DNA of 64,000 nucleotides from NCBI RefSeq assembly GCF_018271995.1, contig NZ_JAGUCO010000001.1, positions 310,001-374,000 of the forward strand, in the 5' to 3' direction. Each line of letters begins with the position of its first letter. Within the stretch, counting starts at the first letter, position 1. Source of the DNA: Carboxylicivirga linearis (lineage in GTDB: Bacteria; Bacteroidota; Bacteroidia; Bacteroidales; Marinilabiliaceae). The position numbers and the translations under genes were made by a program. Below, piece after piece: positions 52,320-60,584 of the stretch. The notes beneath the pieces were generated by a model that searched no databases, had not been told where the DNA came from, and saw nothing but the letters and a program-made list of their open reading frames with translations.

Positions 52320-54185
52320 ATGCAAAAATCAGGTTTTCTTCTGTTGATGATGTTATTTCTTGGATTTAATGTTGTCGCAAAAAATAAAATTGACCGTGTG
52401 GAGCCATCCTTTTGGTGGACGGGCATGAAAAACACCGAACTACAGATAATGGTTTATGGAGAGAATATTTCAGAGCTTCGTCCGGAAATCAATTATCCGG
52501 GGGTTCAACTAGAACGCTCTGTATTGGTTGAATCACCTAATTATCTTTTCCTGTATTTAAACATTGATAAAACTGCTAATGCCGGAACATTTGATATAAA
52601 CTTTACCCGTAAAGGGAAAAAGGTTCTTAGCTATAACTACGAGTTAAAAGAACGACGCGAAGGTTCTGCTCAGCGTAAGGGATACAATACCTCTGATGTT
52701 ATCTACCTGATTACTCCCGATCGTTTCGCCAATGGAAATCCCGAAAACGATAATGTGGAAGGGTTTACAGAGCAAGCCAACCGTAGTGATTTAAATGGTC
52801 GTCATGGTGGCGATTTGGAAGGAATCATCAATCATCTTGATTATATCGATGATATGGGATTTACGGCTTTGTGGCTCAATCCGGTGATGGAAAACAATAT
52901 GACTCGTACTTCTTATCATGGCTATGCTATAACTGACTTTTATAATACTGATGCTCGATATGGTACCAATGATGATTATTTAAGAATGGTTCAGGAAGCC
53001 AAGAAAAGAGGGATCAAAATTATTATTGATATGATTTTGAATCACTGTGGATCGGAGCATTGGTGGATGAGCGATTTACCAACTTCTGATTGGTTAAACT
53101 TTCAGGATGGATGGAAGCCAACCACTCATTTACGCGAAACGAATGTGGATCCTTATGCTTCTGACTACGATAAAAAGATGCATGCCGACGGTTGGTTTGT
53201 AGAGTCGATGCCTGACTTGAATCAACGAAACCCTTTAATGGCCGATTACCTTATTTATAATACTATTTGGTGGATTGAATATGCTGATTTAGATGGCATC
53301 AGAATGGATACTTATCCATACCCCGATAAAGATTTTATGGCTGAATGGACAAAAAGGGTGATGACTGAATATCCGCATTTTAATATGGTGGGTGAAGAAT
53401 GGTCGGTTAATCCGGCAATCGTTTCCTACTGGCAAAAAGGAAAGCACAATACCGATGGATATGTTTCTTGTCTTCCGGGTGTGTTTGACTTTCCCTTGCA
53501 GGAAGCATTGGTGAAAGCAATGAACGAAGATGATAAAAACTGGGGGCAAGGTTTAATTCGATTGTATTCAACTTTGGCTGATGATTTCTTATATGCTGAT
53601 CCTACTCAACTGGTGACTTTCCCCGATAACCACGATATGAGTCGTTTTTATACTCAGATAAATGAAGATTTTGATCTATTTAAAATGGGTATGGCCTACA
53701 TTGCTGTAACCCGTGGAATTCCTCAAATTTACTATGGAACAGAAATATTAATGACGAATCCTAATTCGGATTCTCATGGTGAGATTCGTTCTGACTTTCC
53801 TGGTGGCTGGACTGGCGATGAGGTAAATGCCTTTACCGGACAAAATTTAACTGGCGATGCTAAAGAAGCGCAGGATTTCGTTAAAACGTTATTGAACTGG
53901 CGAAAAGGAAGTAAAGAAGTGCATGAGGGGTACCTAAAGCATTTTGCACCGGCATCAGGTTCTGGTATTTATACGGTTTTTAGATATACCAATGAAAAGG
54001 CTGTTATGCTTGTTATGAATAAGAATGCCGAGAAAAAGCAGATTGATTTAACTCATTATAAAGAAGAGGTGATTGGAAGTGCTGTTTCAGGAACCAATGT
54101 AATTACAGGAGAAAAAGTGTTGTTAGGTGATTCGTCGGTATCCGTTAACGGGCGTTCATTTTTATTGATTGAGATTAAATTATAG
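52320..54185 (+). CDS. GH13 alpha-amylase family protein (neopullulanase/cyclomaltodextrinase-like)
   Basis: The 621-residue secreted or periplasmic glycoside hydrolase acts on alpha-glucans or their oligomers. A signal peptide (about 1-20) is followed by an N-terminal cyclomaltodextrinase-type beta domain (about 22-110). The GH13 barrel has nucleophile D330 (GIRMD), acid/base E359 (VGEEW) and D439 (DNHD). A C-terminal beta domain follows. It resembles SusA-type enzymes, yet no SusC, SusD or SusR homologue lies nearby, so it is not a recognisable polysaccharide utilisation locus. Start ATG 52320. Confidence 0.93.
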   Translation: MQKSGFLLLMMLFLGFNVVAKNKIDRVEPSFWWTGMKNTELQIMVYGENISELRPEINYPGVQLERSVLVESPNYLFLYLNIDKTANAGTFDINFTRKGKKVLSYNYELKERREGSAQRKGYNTSDVIYLITPDRFANGNPENDNVEGFTEQANRSDLNGRHGGDLEGIINHLDYIDDMGFTALWLNPVMENNMTRTSYHGYAITDFYNTDARYGTNDDYLRMVQEAKKRGIKIIIDMILNHCGSEHWWMSDLPTSDWLNFQDGWKPTTHLRETNVDPYASDYDKKMHADGWFVESMPDLNQRNPLMADYLIYNTIWWIEYADLDGIRMDTYPYPDKDFMAEWTKRVMTEYPHFNMVGEEWSVNPAIVSYWQKGKHNTDGYVSCLPGVFDFPLQEALVKAMNEDDKNWGQGLIRLYSTLADDFLYADPTQLVTFPDNHDMSRFYTQINEDFDLFKMGMAYIAVTRGIPQIYYGTEILMTNPNSDSHGEIRSDFPGGWTGDEVNAFTGQNLTGDAKEAQDFVKTLLNWRKGSKEVHEGYLKHFAPASGSGIYTVFRYTNEKAVMLVMNKNAEKKQIDLTHYKEEVIGSAVSGTNVITGEKVLLGDSSVSVNGRSFLLIEIKL

Positions 54186-54220
54186 TAGAAGTTATTTACA
54201 GAGAGATATACCACAAAAAT

Positions 54221-54261
54221 AAAAGCAGTATTAGGCGTTTGTGGCTTAATACTGCTTTTTT
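54221..54261 (+). terminator. Terminator of the amylase gene
   Basis: A 16-bp stem (54221-54236 with 54244-54259, one G-T wobble) is followed by a T-rich tail. Confidence 0.88.
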
Positions 54262-54279
54262 ATTTAACCGTTAATTCTA

Positions 54280-54408
54280 TTAAACAAATATTAGTAATAA
54301 TATCCCAACGATTAATAAAACTCTGGCAATAAGTGAAAAATCTGGTTTTCCAAGTTTCCATTTTATTTTCACATCTATTCTTTCTCTTTTTGTATTGGTT
54401 GCATTCAT
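54280..54408 (-). CDS. Small membrane protein (42 residues)
   Basis: The frame begins at ATG 54408 (MNATNTKRERIDVKIKW) and ends at a TAA at 54280-54282. It has a basic soluble N-terminus and one hydrophobic helix at 29-42 that ends at the C-terminus. A TAGATTTG box lies 43 bases upstream (54452-54459 on the minus strand). It sits alone between two terminators. No homologue or function is known to me; the composition and promoter argue that it is translated, but such a short frame could still be chance. Confidence 0.45.
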   Translation of the reverse strand: MNATNTKRERIDVKIKWKLGKPDFSLIARVLLIVGILLLIFV

Positions 54409-54451
54409 CTTGCCCAAATAATGAGTTTTATTCTTTCCATTGCTGAAATAT

Positions 54452-54459
54452 CAAATCTA
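54452..54459 (-). promoter_or_regulatory. -7 box for the small membrane protein
   Basis: The minus strand reads TAGATTTG, an exact TAnnTTTG, just downstream of the carB terminator. The -33 region is not convincing. Confidence 0.35.
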
Positions 54460-54484
54460 ATGCCAATTTTGAAAGTTCAGTAAA

Positions 54485-54516
54485 ATAAAAAGGGACTGAT
54501 GTTGCTCAGTCCCTTT
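54485..54516 (-). terminator. Terminator of carB
   Basis: The 11-bp stem (54489-54499 with 54506-54516) is followed on the minus strand by a T-rich tail. It lies 26 bases after the carB stop. Confidence 0.85.
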
Positions 54517-54541
54517 GATATAGTGGTAAAAAAATGTATTT

Positions 54542-57500
54542 CTATTTGTACTCTTCCCAGTGTTTGATGCTTATTTGATCTTGTCCAAACTTACAGAATG
54601 AATAGATAAATGCACTTGCTAAACGGGCATTGGTAATCAATGGAATGTTAAAGTCAATTGCATCACGACGAATTTGATATCCATTCTTCAACTCATCTTT
54701 CGATAAGTTTTTAGGAATGTTGATAACCAAATCAATCTTCTTCTCGCGAATTAAATCAATCACATTTGGCTTCTGATCTTGGTTTGGCCAGTATACCAAA
54801 GTGGTTTCAATGCCGTTTTCTTCAAAGAACTTGTGGGTTCCACCTGTTGCGAACAAGTTGTAACCACGCTCTTTCAATAAAGCCGCACTCTTAAGTAATT
54901 CCAGTTTTGAACGAGCAGGACCAGATGAGATTAACACATTCTTCTCTGGTACTCTATATCCAACCGATAGCATCGACTGAAGAACAGCATCGTAGAAGTT
55001 ATCTCCAATACATCCTACTTCACCTGTTGATGACATGTCAACACCTAACACAGGGTCGGCTTTTTGCAGACGGGCAAAAGAAAACTGAGGAGCTTTAATT
55101 CCTACGTAATCCAGTTCGAAAGAACTCTTGGTTAATTTATCAACCTGTAAACCTAACATAGCACGTGTAGCCATATCAATCAAGTTTACCTTTAATACTT
55201 TCGAAACAAACGGAAAGCTTCGTGAAGCACGAAGGTTACACTCAATTACTTTTATATCATTGTCTTTTGCCAAAAGCTGCATGTTGAAAGGACCAGTAAT
55301 ATTTAATCCTTTAGCAATCTCACGAGCAATTCTCTTAACTCTTCTGATGGTTTCAACATACAATTTCTGAGGAGGGAAAACGATGGTTGCATCACCCGAG
55401 TGAACTCCTGCGAACTCAATGTGCTCGCTTATTGCATAAGCTATCACTTCACCTTTATTGGCTACGGCATCAATCTCAATCTCCTTAGCTTCTTCAATAA
55501 ATTCAGAAACAACAACAGGGAATTCTTTTGATACGTTGGCAGCTAAAGTAAGGAAGTGTTCCAATTCATCCTTGTTTGAAACCACATTCATAGCAGCACC
55601 CGAAAGCACGTATGAAGGACGAACCAATACCGGGAATCCAACTTCATCAACAAAAGTAAAGATGTCTTCTATTGAAGTTAATTCGCTCCAACGAGGTTGG
55701 TCAACTCCAAGATCATCCAACAAGCTTGAGAATTTTTGACGATTCTCGGCATTATCTATATCCTCAGGAGAAGTTCCTAAAATAGGTACATTCTGGCGGT
55801 GAAGTTTCATTGCCAGGTTGTTTGGAATCTGACCCCCCACGGAAACAATAACTCCTTTAGGTGTTTCCAGGTCAATAATATCCATCACGCGCTCTTGAGT
55901 CAACTCGTCAAAGTAAAGACGGCTACACATATCGTAATCAGTACTTACCGTTTCGGGGTTGTAGTTAATCATTATAGAGCGGTAATTCTCTTTGTTGATA
56001 GTATTAAGTGCGTTAACACTACACCAGTCAAACTCAACCGAAGAACCAATACGATATGCACCCGATCCTAATACAATAACAGATTTACCATCGTTTTCAT
56101 AATCAATGTCATGAACCGATCCGCTGTAAGTCAAGTACAAGTAATTGATTTGAGCAGGGAACTCACCAGCCATTGTATCAATCTGCTTCACAACTGGTAA
56201 AATGCCATTGGCTTTGCGATACTCACGAACTTTAAGCAGACCATCTTCCATATCTATACCGTCGGTTTTAAGAACCAATCGAGAAACCTGGAAATCGGAG
56301 TAACCCATTTTCTTAGCATTCAAAAGTTCTTCTGTAGGAAGAGACTCTAATGTATTGTGTTTCTCCAATAATTCTTTCTGGTCTGTTATATTTTTAAGCT
56401 TCTCAAGAAACCATTTGTCGATGCGCGTCAACTCATGAATCTCATCAACAGTCATTCCTTCCTGAAGAGCTTCAGAAATGGCGAACACCCTTTGGTCTGT
56501 TGGTTCAGCCAATTCTTCTTTGATGTCTTTATTTTTTAGTGGTTGGTTGGCAACAAAACCGTGCATGCCTTGTCCCACCATACGAAGTCCTTTCTGAATG
56601 GCTTCTTCAAAGCTACGTCCAATAGCCATAATCTCACCCACACTCTTCATGCTGGATCCGATTTGCTTCGAAACGCCCGTAAACTTACCTAAATCCCAGC
56701 GAGGAATTTTACAAACAATATAGTCAAGAGCAGGTTCAAAGAAAGCGGTAGTGGTTTTAGTAACCGAGTTTTTCAACTCATGCAAACTGTAACCTAAACC
56801 TAATTTAGCTGCAATAAATGCCAATGGATAACCGGTAGCTTTTGATGCCAAAGCACTAGAGCGAGATAAACGTGCATTTACCTCAATTACACGATAATCT
56901 TCGGAATATGGATCTAATGCATACTGAACATTACACTCACCAACAATACCAATGTGGCGAATAATTTTTATGGCCAGTTCTCTAAGTTTATGATATTCGG
57001 AATTGGATAAGGTTTGTGATGGAGCTACTACAATACTCTCACCTGTATGAATTCCAAGTGGGTCGAAGTTTTCCATGTTACAAACAGTGATACAGTTATT
57101 ATATGCATCACGTACAACCTCGTACTCAACCTCTTTCCATCCTTTTAATGATTCTTCAACCAAAATCTGGTTTGAATAAGAAAAAGCGTTTTCAGCACGC
57201 TCAACCAGTTCTTCTTTATTCTGGCAGAAGCCTGAACCCATACCTCCCAATGTATAGGCAGCGCGAACAATGATTGGAAAACCAATTTCATCAGATGCTT
57301 TAAGTGCATCTTCAACGTTAGTTACCGCAATACTAATAGGTGTTTTTACATCTATCTCTTTAAGCTTATTAGCGAAAATTTCGCGGTCTTCCGTATCGAT
57401 AATCGATTGAACAGGTGTTCCTAATACTTCTACGTTGTATTTTTCTAAGGTTCCTGCTTCATATAGTTTAGTACCACAATTTAAAGCAGTTTGTCCTCCA

Positions 57501-57763
57501 AAAGCTAAAAGAATACCTTCGGGCTTTTCTTTCTTCATCACTTCTTCAACGAAGTACGGTGTAACAGGTAGATAATAGATTTTATCAGCGATACCTTCTG
57601 AAGTTTGCACGGTTGCAATGTTGGGGTTGATCAACACTGTTTCAATACCTTCTTCTTTTAGGGCTTTTAACGCTTGCGATCCTGAATAATCAAATTCTCC
57701 TGCTTCTCCGATTTTCAGCGCTCCTGAACCCAGTACAACGACCTTCTTGACGTTCTTCTTCAT
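54542..57763 (-). CDS. carB: Carbamoyl-phosphate synthase large subunit
   Basis: Makes carbamoyl phosphate from bicarbonate, ATP and ammonia for arginine and pyrimidine synthesis. The 1073 residues are the full-length duplicated synthetase: two ATP-grasp halves, each starting with a VLGSGALKIGEAGEFDYSG-type motif (the second VLGSGAYRIGSSVEFDW), plus an MGS-like allosteric C-terminal domain containing ATGGTHKFFEENG. It starts at ATG 57763, opposite argR. The small subunit gene carA is not adjacent. Its leader is about 285 bases and carries a terminator-like hairpin. Confidence 0.97.
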   Translation of the reverse strand: MKKNVKKVVVLGSGALKIGEAGEFDYSGSQALKALKEEGIETVLINPNIATVQTSEGIADKIYYLPVTPYFVEEVMKKEKPEGILLAFGGQTALNCGTKLYEAGTLEKYNVEVLGTPVQSIIDTEDREIFANKLKEIDVKTPISIAVTNVEDALKASDEIGFPIIVRAAYTLGGMGSGFCQNKEELVERAENAFSYSNQILVEESLKGWKEVEYEVVRDAYNNCITVCNMENFDPLGIHTGESIVVAPSQTLSNSEYHKLRELAIKIIRHIGIVGECNVQYALDPYSEDYRVIEVNARLSRSSALASKATGYPLAFIAAKLGLGYSLHELKNSVTKTTTAFFEPALDYIVCKIPRWDLGKFTGVSKQIGSSMKSVGEIMAIGRSFEEAIQKGLRMVGQGMHGFVANQPLKNKDIKEELAEPTDQRVFAISEALQEGMTVDEIHELTRIDKWFLEKLKNITDQKELLEKHNTLESLPTEELLNAKKMGYSDFQVSRLVLKTDGIDMEDGLLKVREYRKANGILPVVKQIDTMAGEFPAQINYLYLTYSGSVHDIDYENDGKSVIVLGSGAYRIGSSVEFDWCSVNALNTINKENYRSIMINYNPETVSTDYDMCSRLYFDELTQERVMDIIDLETPKGVIVSVGGQIPNNLAMKLHRQNVPILGTSPEDIDNAENRQKFSSLLDDLGVDQPRWSELTSIEDIFTFVDEVGFPVLVRPSYVLSGAAMNVVSNKDELEHFLTLAANVSKEFPVVVSEFIEEAKEIEIDAVANKGEVIAYAISEHIEFAGVHSGDATIVFPPQKLYVETIRRVKRIAREIAKGLNITGPFNMQLLAKDNDIKVIECNLRASRSFPFVSKVLKVNLIDMATRAMLGLQVDKLTKSSFELDYVGIKAPQFSFARLQKADPVLGVDMSSTGEVGCIGDNFYDAVLQSMLSVGYRVPEKNVLISSGPARSKLELLKSAALLKERGYNLFATGGTHKFFEENGIETTLVYWPNQDQKPNVIDLIREKKIDLVINIPKNLSKDELKNGYQIRRDAIDFNIPLITNARLASAFIYSFCKFGQDQISIKHWEEYK

Positions 57764-57882
57764 TTTACAATGCAGTTTATTGTTTGCTAGCTACTTATTA
57801 TTCTAATTTATTTTAACACTTCCTGTCTATCAATATTTATTTCTACTTCTCAATCTTGATGGAAAAAATTCATTTTTTATAC

Positions 57883-57912
57883 AAAAAAAAGCCTCAAGCT
57901 TAAAATTTGAGG
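57883..57912 (-). terminator. Terminator-like hairpin inside the carB leader
   Basis: On the minus strand CCTCAA (57907-57912) pairs with TTGAGG (57892-57897) over a 9-base loop and is followed by C then eight T (57883-57890). It lies about 120-150 bases before the carB ATG, so it would end transcription before the gene unless it is overcome. That fits attenuation. Confidence 0.5.
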
Positions 57913-58054
57913 TTAATTTTTGATGAATAATAAAGAAAATAGAGAAGATGAATAGAAATGATATGTATGAAAATATCGATAGAGTGCCTGTATTCAGTAG
58001 TGTTAAAGTCACTTGACCACCTTTTTATTATGGTTTTCAATTAAAATTGTCATG

Positions 58055-58062
58055 CAAAAATA
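58055..58062 (-). promoter_or_regulatory. -7 box for the carB leader transcript
   Basis: The minus strand reads TATTTTTG, an exact TAnnTTTG. A -33 element is not clear. If used, it gives a carB leader of about 285 bases that includes the hairpin at 57883-57912. Confidence 0.4.
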
Positions 58063-58084
58063 CATAAATTTTATAAAAAACAGC

Positions 58085-58116
58085 TTTGAAATTAATAATA
58101 AATGAATAAATTTGCA
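58085..58116 (+). promoter_or_regulatory. argR operon promoter with overlapping ARG-box-like operator
   Basis: TTTG (58085-58088) and TAAATTTG (58107-58114) are 18 bases apart, a good Bacteroidota promoter 34 bases before argR. The sequence TGAAT-AAAT-TTGCA (58103-58116) overlaps the -7 box. Its left half matches the classical ARG box TGAAT exactly and its right half matches 3 of 5. It is a plausible autoregulatory operator. Confidence 0.5.
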
Positions 58117-58148
58117 TCGACACCGAATAAATATACATTTAACGAAGA

Positions 58149-58631
58149 ATGAAAATAAAAGCACAAAGATTAATGGCTATTAAACATCTGATTAGCTCGC
58201 GAAAAATTAGTTCGCAGGAAGAGCTGGTTAGTTTGTTGGAAGAGGAAGGTTTTAAGCTTACTCAGGCTACATTATCTCGTGATTTAAAATACCTAAAGGT
58301 TGCTAAGGTACCTGATGTGGAAACAGGATATAAATATGTAATACCTGAGGTTTCACAAAAGGCAGAAAATCCTTTTCCGGTGAATGAAGAATTTCCGGTT
58401 AGTGGAGTTGAATCAATTGAATTTTCTGGTCATATGGCTATTATTAAAACACGACCAGGTTTTGCCAATGGCATTGCGTCGGTAATTGATAGTCATGGAC
58501 CGTACGAAATATTAGGAACCATAGCGGGTGATGATACTATATTGCTTATCAGTCGTGAAGGGGTTAGTAAAACAGACGTAATCAACGCACTGTCGCTGTT
58601 TATGCCAGGTTTAAAAGAAAAAACTTTATAG
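58149..58631 (+). CDS. argR: Arginine repressor
   Basis: Hexameric arginine-responsive regulator. The 160 residues have the N-terminal winged-helix domain, with the recognition element ATLSRDLKYL, and the C-terminal oligomerisation/arginine-binding domain with GTIAGDDTILLI. It is the first gene of the arginine cluster and probably represses its own operon through the ARG-box-like site overlapping its promoter. Start ATG 58149. carB is the divergent neighbour and a likely second target. Confidence 0.95.
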   Translation: MKIKAQRLMAIKHLISSRKISSQEELVSLLEEEGFKLTQATLSRDLKYLKVAKVPDVETGYKYVIPEVSQKAENPFPVNEEFPVSGVESIEFSGHMAIIKTRPGFANGIASVIDSHGPYEILGTIAGDDTILLISREGVSKTDVINALSLFMPGLKEKTL

Positions 58632-58655
58632 AAAAACAGAACAGATAGTAAGACA

Positions 58656-59336
58656 ATGGAGTTCAATATTTTTGTCGCACAAAAAGAACATGCCGCGTAT
58701 GTGGATATTATTCTGGATACCATTGCAGAAGCTGCAAAGGTTAGGGGTACTGGTATTGCCAGACGTAGTCCGGATTATATTCTGAAGAAGATTGAAGAGG
58801 GGAAGGCGATTTTGGCTCTGTACAACGGCGAGTTTGCCGGTTTCTGTTACATCGAAACATGGGGACATGAAAAATTCGTTGCAAACTCAGGTTTGATAGT
58901 GGTTGATGAATATAGAGGAAAGGGATTGGCTAAAGCCATTAAAAGTAAGGCTTTTGATCTATCTAGAAGTCGCTACCCGCAAGCTAAATTGTTTGGTTTA
59001 ACAACCGGATTAGCAGTGATGAAAATTAATTCAGATTTGGGTTACAGACCCGTAACATTTTCGGAATTAACTGATGATGAAATGTTCTGGAAAGGCTGTC
59101 AGACCTGTGTTAATTACGACATATTGTTACGAACCGAACGGAAACACTGCTTATGTACAGGAATGCTTTTTGATCCTGAAAAAATGAAATCTGCTTATGA
59201 TGAAAAGCAGAAATCAAAAAGTATAAAAAGCCGTTGGCAATCGGTTCGCGAATCGGTTATGCATTTGAAAAAAAATAAAAATAATAATAAGGATAACGTT
59301 CTAAGTAAGTTCAAGAGAGCAATGGCTCTTTTATAA
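58656..59336 (+). CDS. GNAT acyltransferase of the arginine cluster (putative N-acylglutamate synthase)
   Basis: The 226-residue GNAT protein contains the acyl-CoA loop VVDEYRGKGLAKAI (about 87-100) and strand elements of the fold. A C-terminal basic tail (from about 180, rich in Lys and Asn) is added. The position between argR and argG matches the Bacteroidota cluster, where a GNAT protein replaces ArgA/ArgJ. From memory, genetics in Bacteroides thetaiotaomicron supports N-succinylglutamate synthase for the corresponding gene; I could not check that. Residues distinguishing succinyl from acetyl donors cannot be read by eye. Start ATG 58656, 24 bases after argR. Confidence 0.78.
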   Translation: MEFNIFVAQKEHAAYVDIILDTIAEAAKVRGTGIARRSPDYILKKIEEGKAILALYNGEFAGFCYIETWGHEKFVANSGLIVVDEYRGKGLAKAIKSKAFDLSRSRYPQAKLFGLTTGLAVMKINSDLGYRPVTFSELTDDEMFWKGCQTCVNYDILLRTERKHCLCTGMLFDPEKMKSAYDEKQKSKSIKSRWQSVRESVMHLKKNKNNNKDNVLSKFKRAMALL

Positions 59337-59366
59337 TTGTGATAAAGGAAAGCTAACAGTAAAAAG

Positions 59367-60584
59367 ATGAAGGATAAAGTAGTATTAGCGTATAGTGGAG
59401 GGTTAGATACATCGTTTTGTGTAAAGTACCTAACCGAAGAAAAACAACTGGATGTATATTCGGCTTTGGCCAATACCGGTGGTTTTTCTGAAAATGAATT
59501 AAAGGATATCGAAAGTAAAGCCTATGAATTAGGTGTAACTGAACATACCGCTTTGGATGTGACCAACCGCTATTATCAGCGCTGTATTCGTTATATGATA
59601 TATGGCAATGTGCTAAAAAATAATACTTATCCTTTATCTGTTAGCTCAGAACGTATTTTTCAGGCATTGGCAATTGTTGAATATGCGCGTAAAATTGGTG
59701 CTAAATATATTGCTCACGGTAGTACCGGAGCGGGTAATGATCAAATTCGATTTGACTTGACTTTTCAGGTGTTAGCTCCTGAAATTAAAGTTATTGCTCC
59801 TATTCGTAATCTACAGCTGTCGCGTGAGCAAGAGATTGACTTCCTGAAAAAGAGAGGCATCAACCGCGATTGGACTAAAATGGAGTATTCCATTAATAAA
59901 GGACTTTGGGGAACCAGTGTGGGTGGTAAAGAAACTTTAACATCTAATCAAACCCTTCCTGATGAAGCATATCCAAGTCAATTGCAGAAAGAGGGTGAAG
60001 AAACCCTTACAATTAATTTCGAAAAAGGAGAGATCACTAAAGTAAATGGTGAAGCATTTACTGATAAAATAGAAGCCATAAAAACCATCGAAGGTTTAGC
60101 TGCATCATACGCTGTTGGACGAGATATGCATGTGGGTGATACTATTGTGGGTATCAAAGGTCGTGTTGGTTTTGAGGCAGCTGCTCCTTTGGTAATTATT
60201 AAGGCACACCATGTTCTTGAGAAGCATACATTAACTAAATGGCAAATGCATTGGAAAGAACAGTTGGGTAACTGGTACGGAATGTTTTTGCACGAGTCGC
60301 AATATCTGGAACCATCCATGCGCGATATTGAGAAATTTCTTGAGAGTACCCAACGTAATGTTACAGGTAAGGTAATTATCAAGTTAAAACCTTATCGATT
60401 TGAAGTAGTTGGAATTGAGTCTGATCATGATTTGATGAGTAGCGTGTTTGGTGAATATGGTGAGATGAACAAGGCATGGACAGCCAGTGATGTAGAAGGG
60501 TTTACAACCATGTTGGCCACACCAATGAAAATTTACAACGCAGTTAATAAAGGAGAGCTTAATTTAGAGGATGCAGAAGATTAA
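59367..60584 (+). CDS. argG: Argininosuccinate synthase
   Basis: Ligates citrulline and aspartate with ATP. The 405 residues show the N-type ATP pyrophosphatase P-loop AYSGGLDTS (8-16) and the synthase patterns AHGSTGAGNDQ and INRDWTKMEYS. It lies in cluster order after the GNAT gene, with a 30-base gap. Its C-terminus overlaps the argC start by 14 bases. Start ATG 59367. Confidence 0.96.
   Translation: MKDKVVLAYSGGLDTSFCVKYLTEEKQLDVYSALANTGGFSENELKDIESKAYELGVTEHTALDVTNRYYQRCIRYMIYGNVLKNNTYPLSVSSERIFQALAIVEYARKIGAKYIAHGSTGAGNDQIRFDLTFQVLAPEIKVIAPIRNLQLSREQEIDFLKKRGINRDWTKMEYSINKGLWGTSVGGKETLTSNQTLPDEAYPSQLQKEGEETLTINFEKGEITKVNGEAFTDKIEAIKTIEGLAASYAVGRDMHVGDTIVGIKGRVGFEAAAPLVIIKAHHVLEKHTLTKWQMHWKEQLGNWYGMFLHESQYLEPSMRDIEKFLESTQRNVTGKVIIKLKPYRFEVVGIESDHDLMSSVFGEYGEMNKAWTASDVEGFTTMLATPMKIYNAVNKGELNLEDAED

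Larger units (their letters stand above)
57764..58148. other. carB-argR divergent intergenic region
   Basis: The 385 bases hold divergent promoters: a minus-strand -7 box at 58055-58062 for carB, and boxes at 58085-58088 and 58107-58114 for argR. They also hold the leader hairpin at 57883-57912 and an ARG-box-like sequence over the argR -7 box. A 60-codon GTG-start frame across the leader (57830-58012) is hydrophobic in its first half but crosses the hairpin, and I do not count it as a gene. Confidence 0.6.

Noticed and set aside
52320-54185. A starch utilisation locus (Sus-like) around the amylase
   Set aside because: No SusC/SusD pair or SusR-type regulator is nearby. The adjacent LytS/LytTR pair is divergent and not a known Sus regulator.
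57830-58012. A 60-codon GTG-start frame in the carB leader
   Set aside because: It overlaps the terminator-like hairpin and lacks a credible ribosome site. I keep it only as a possible leader peptide, not a gene.
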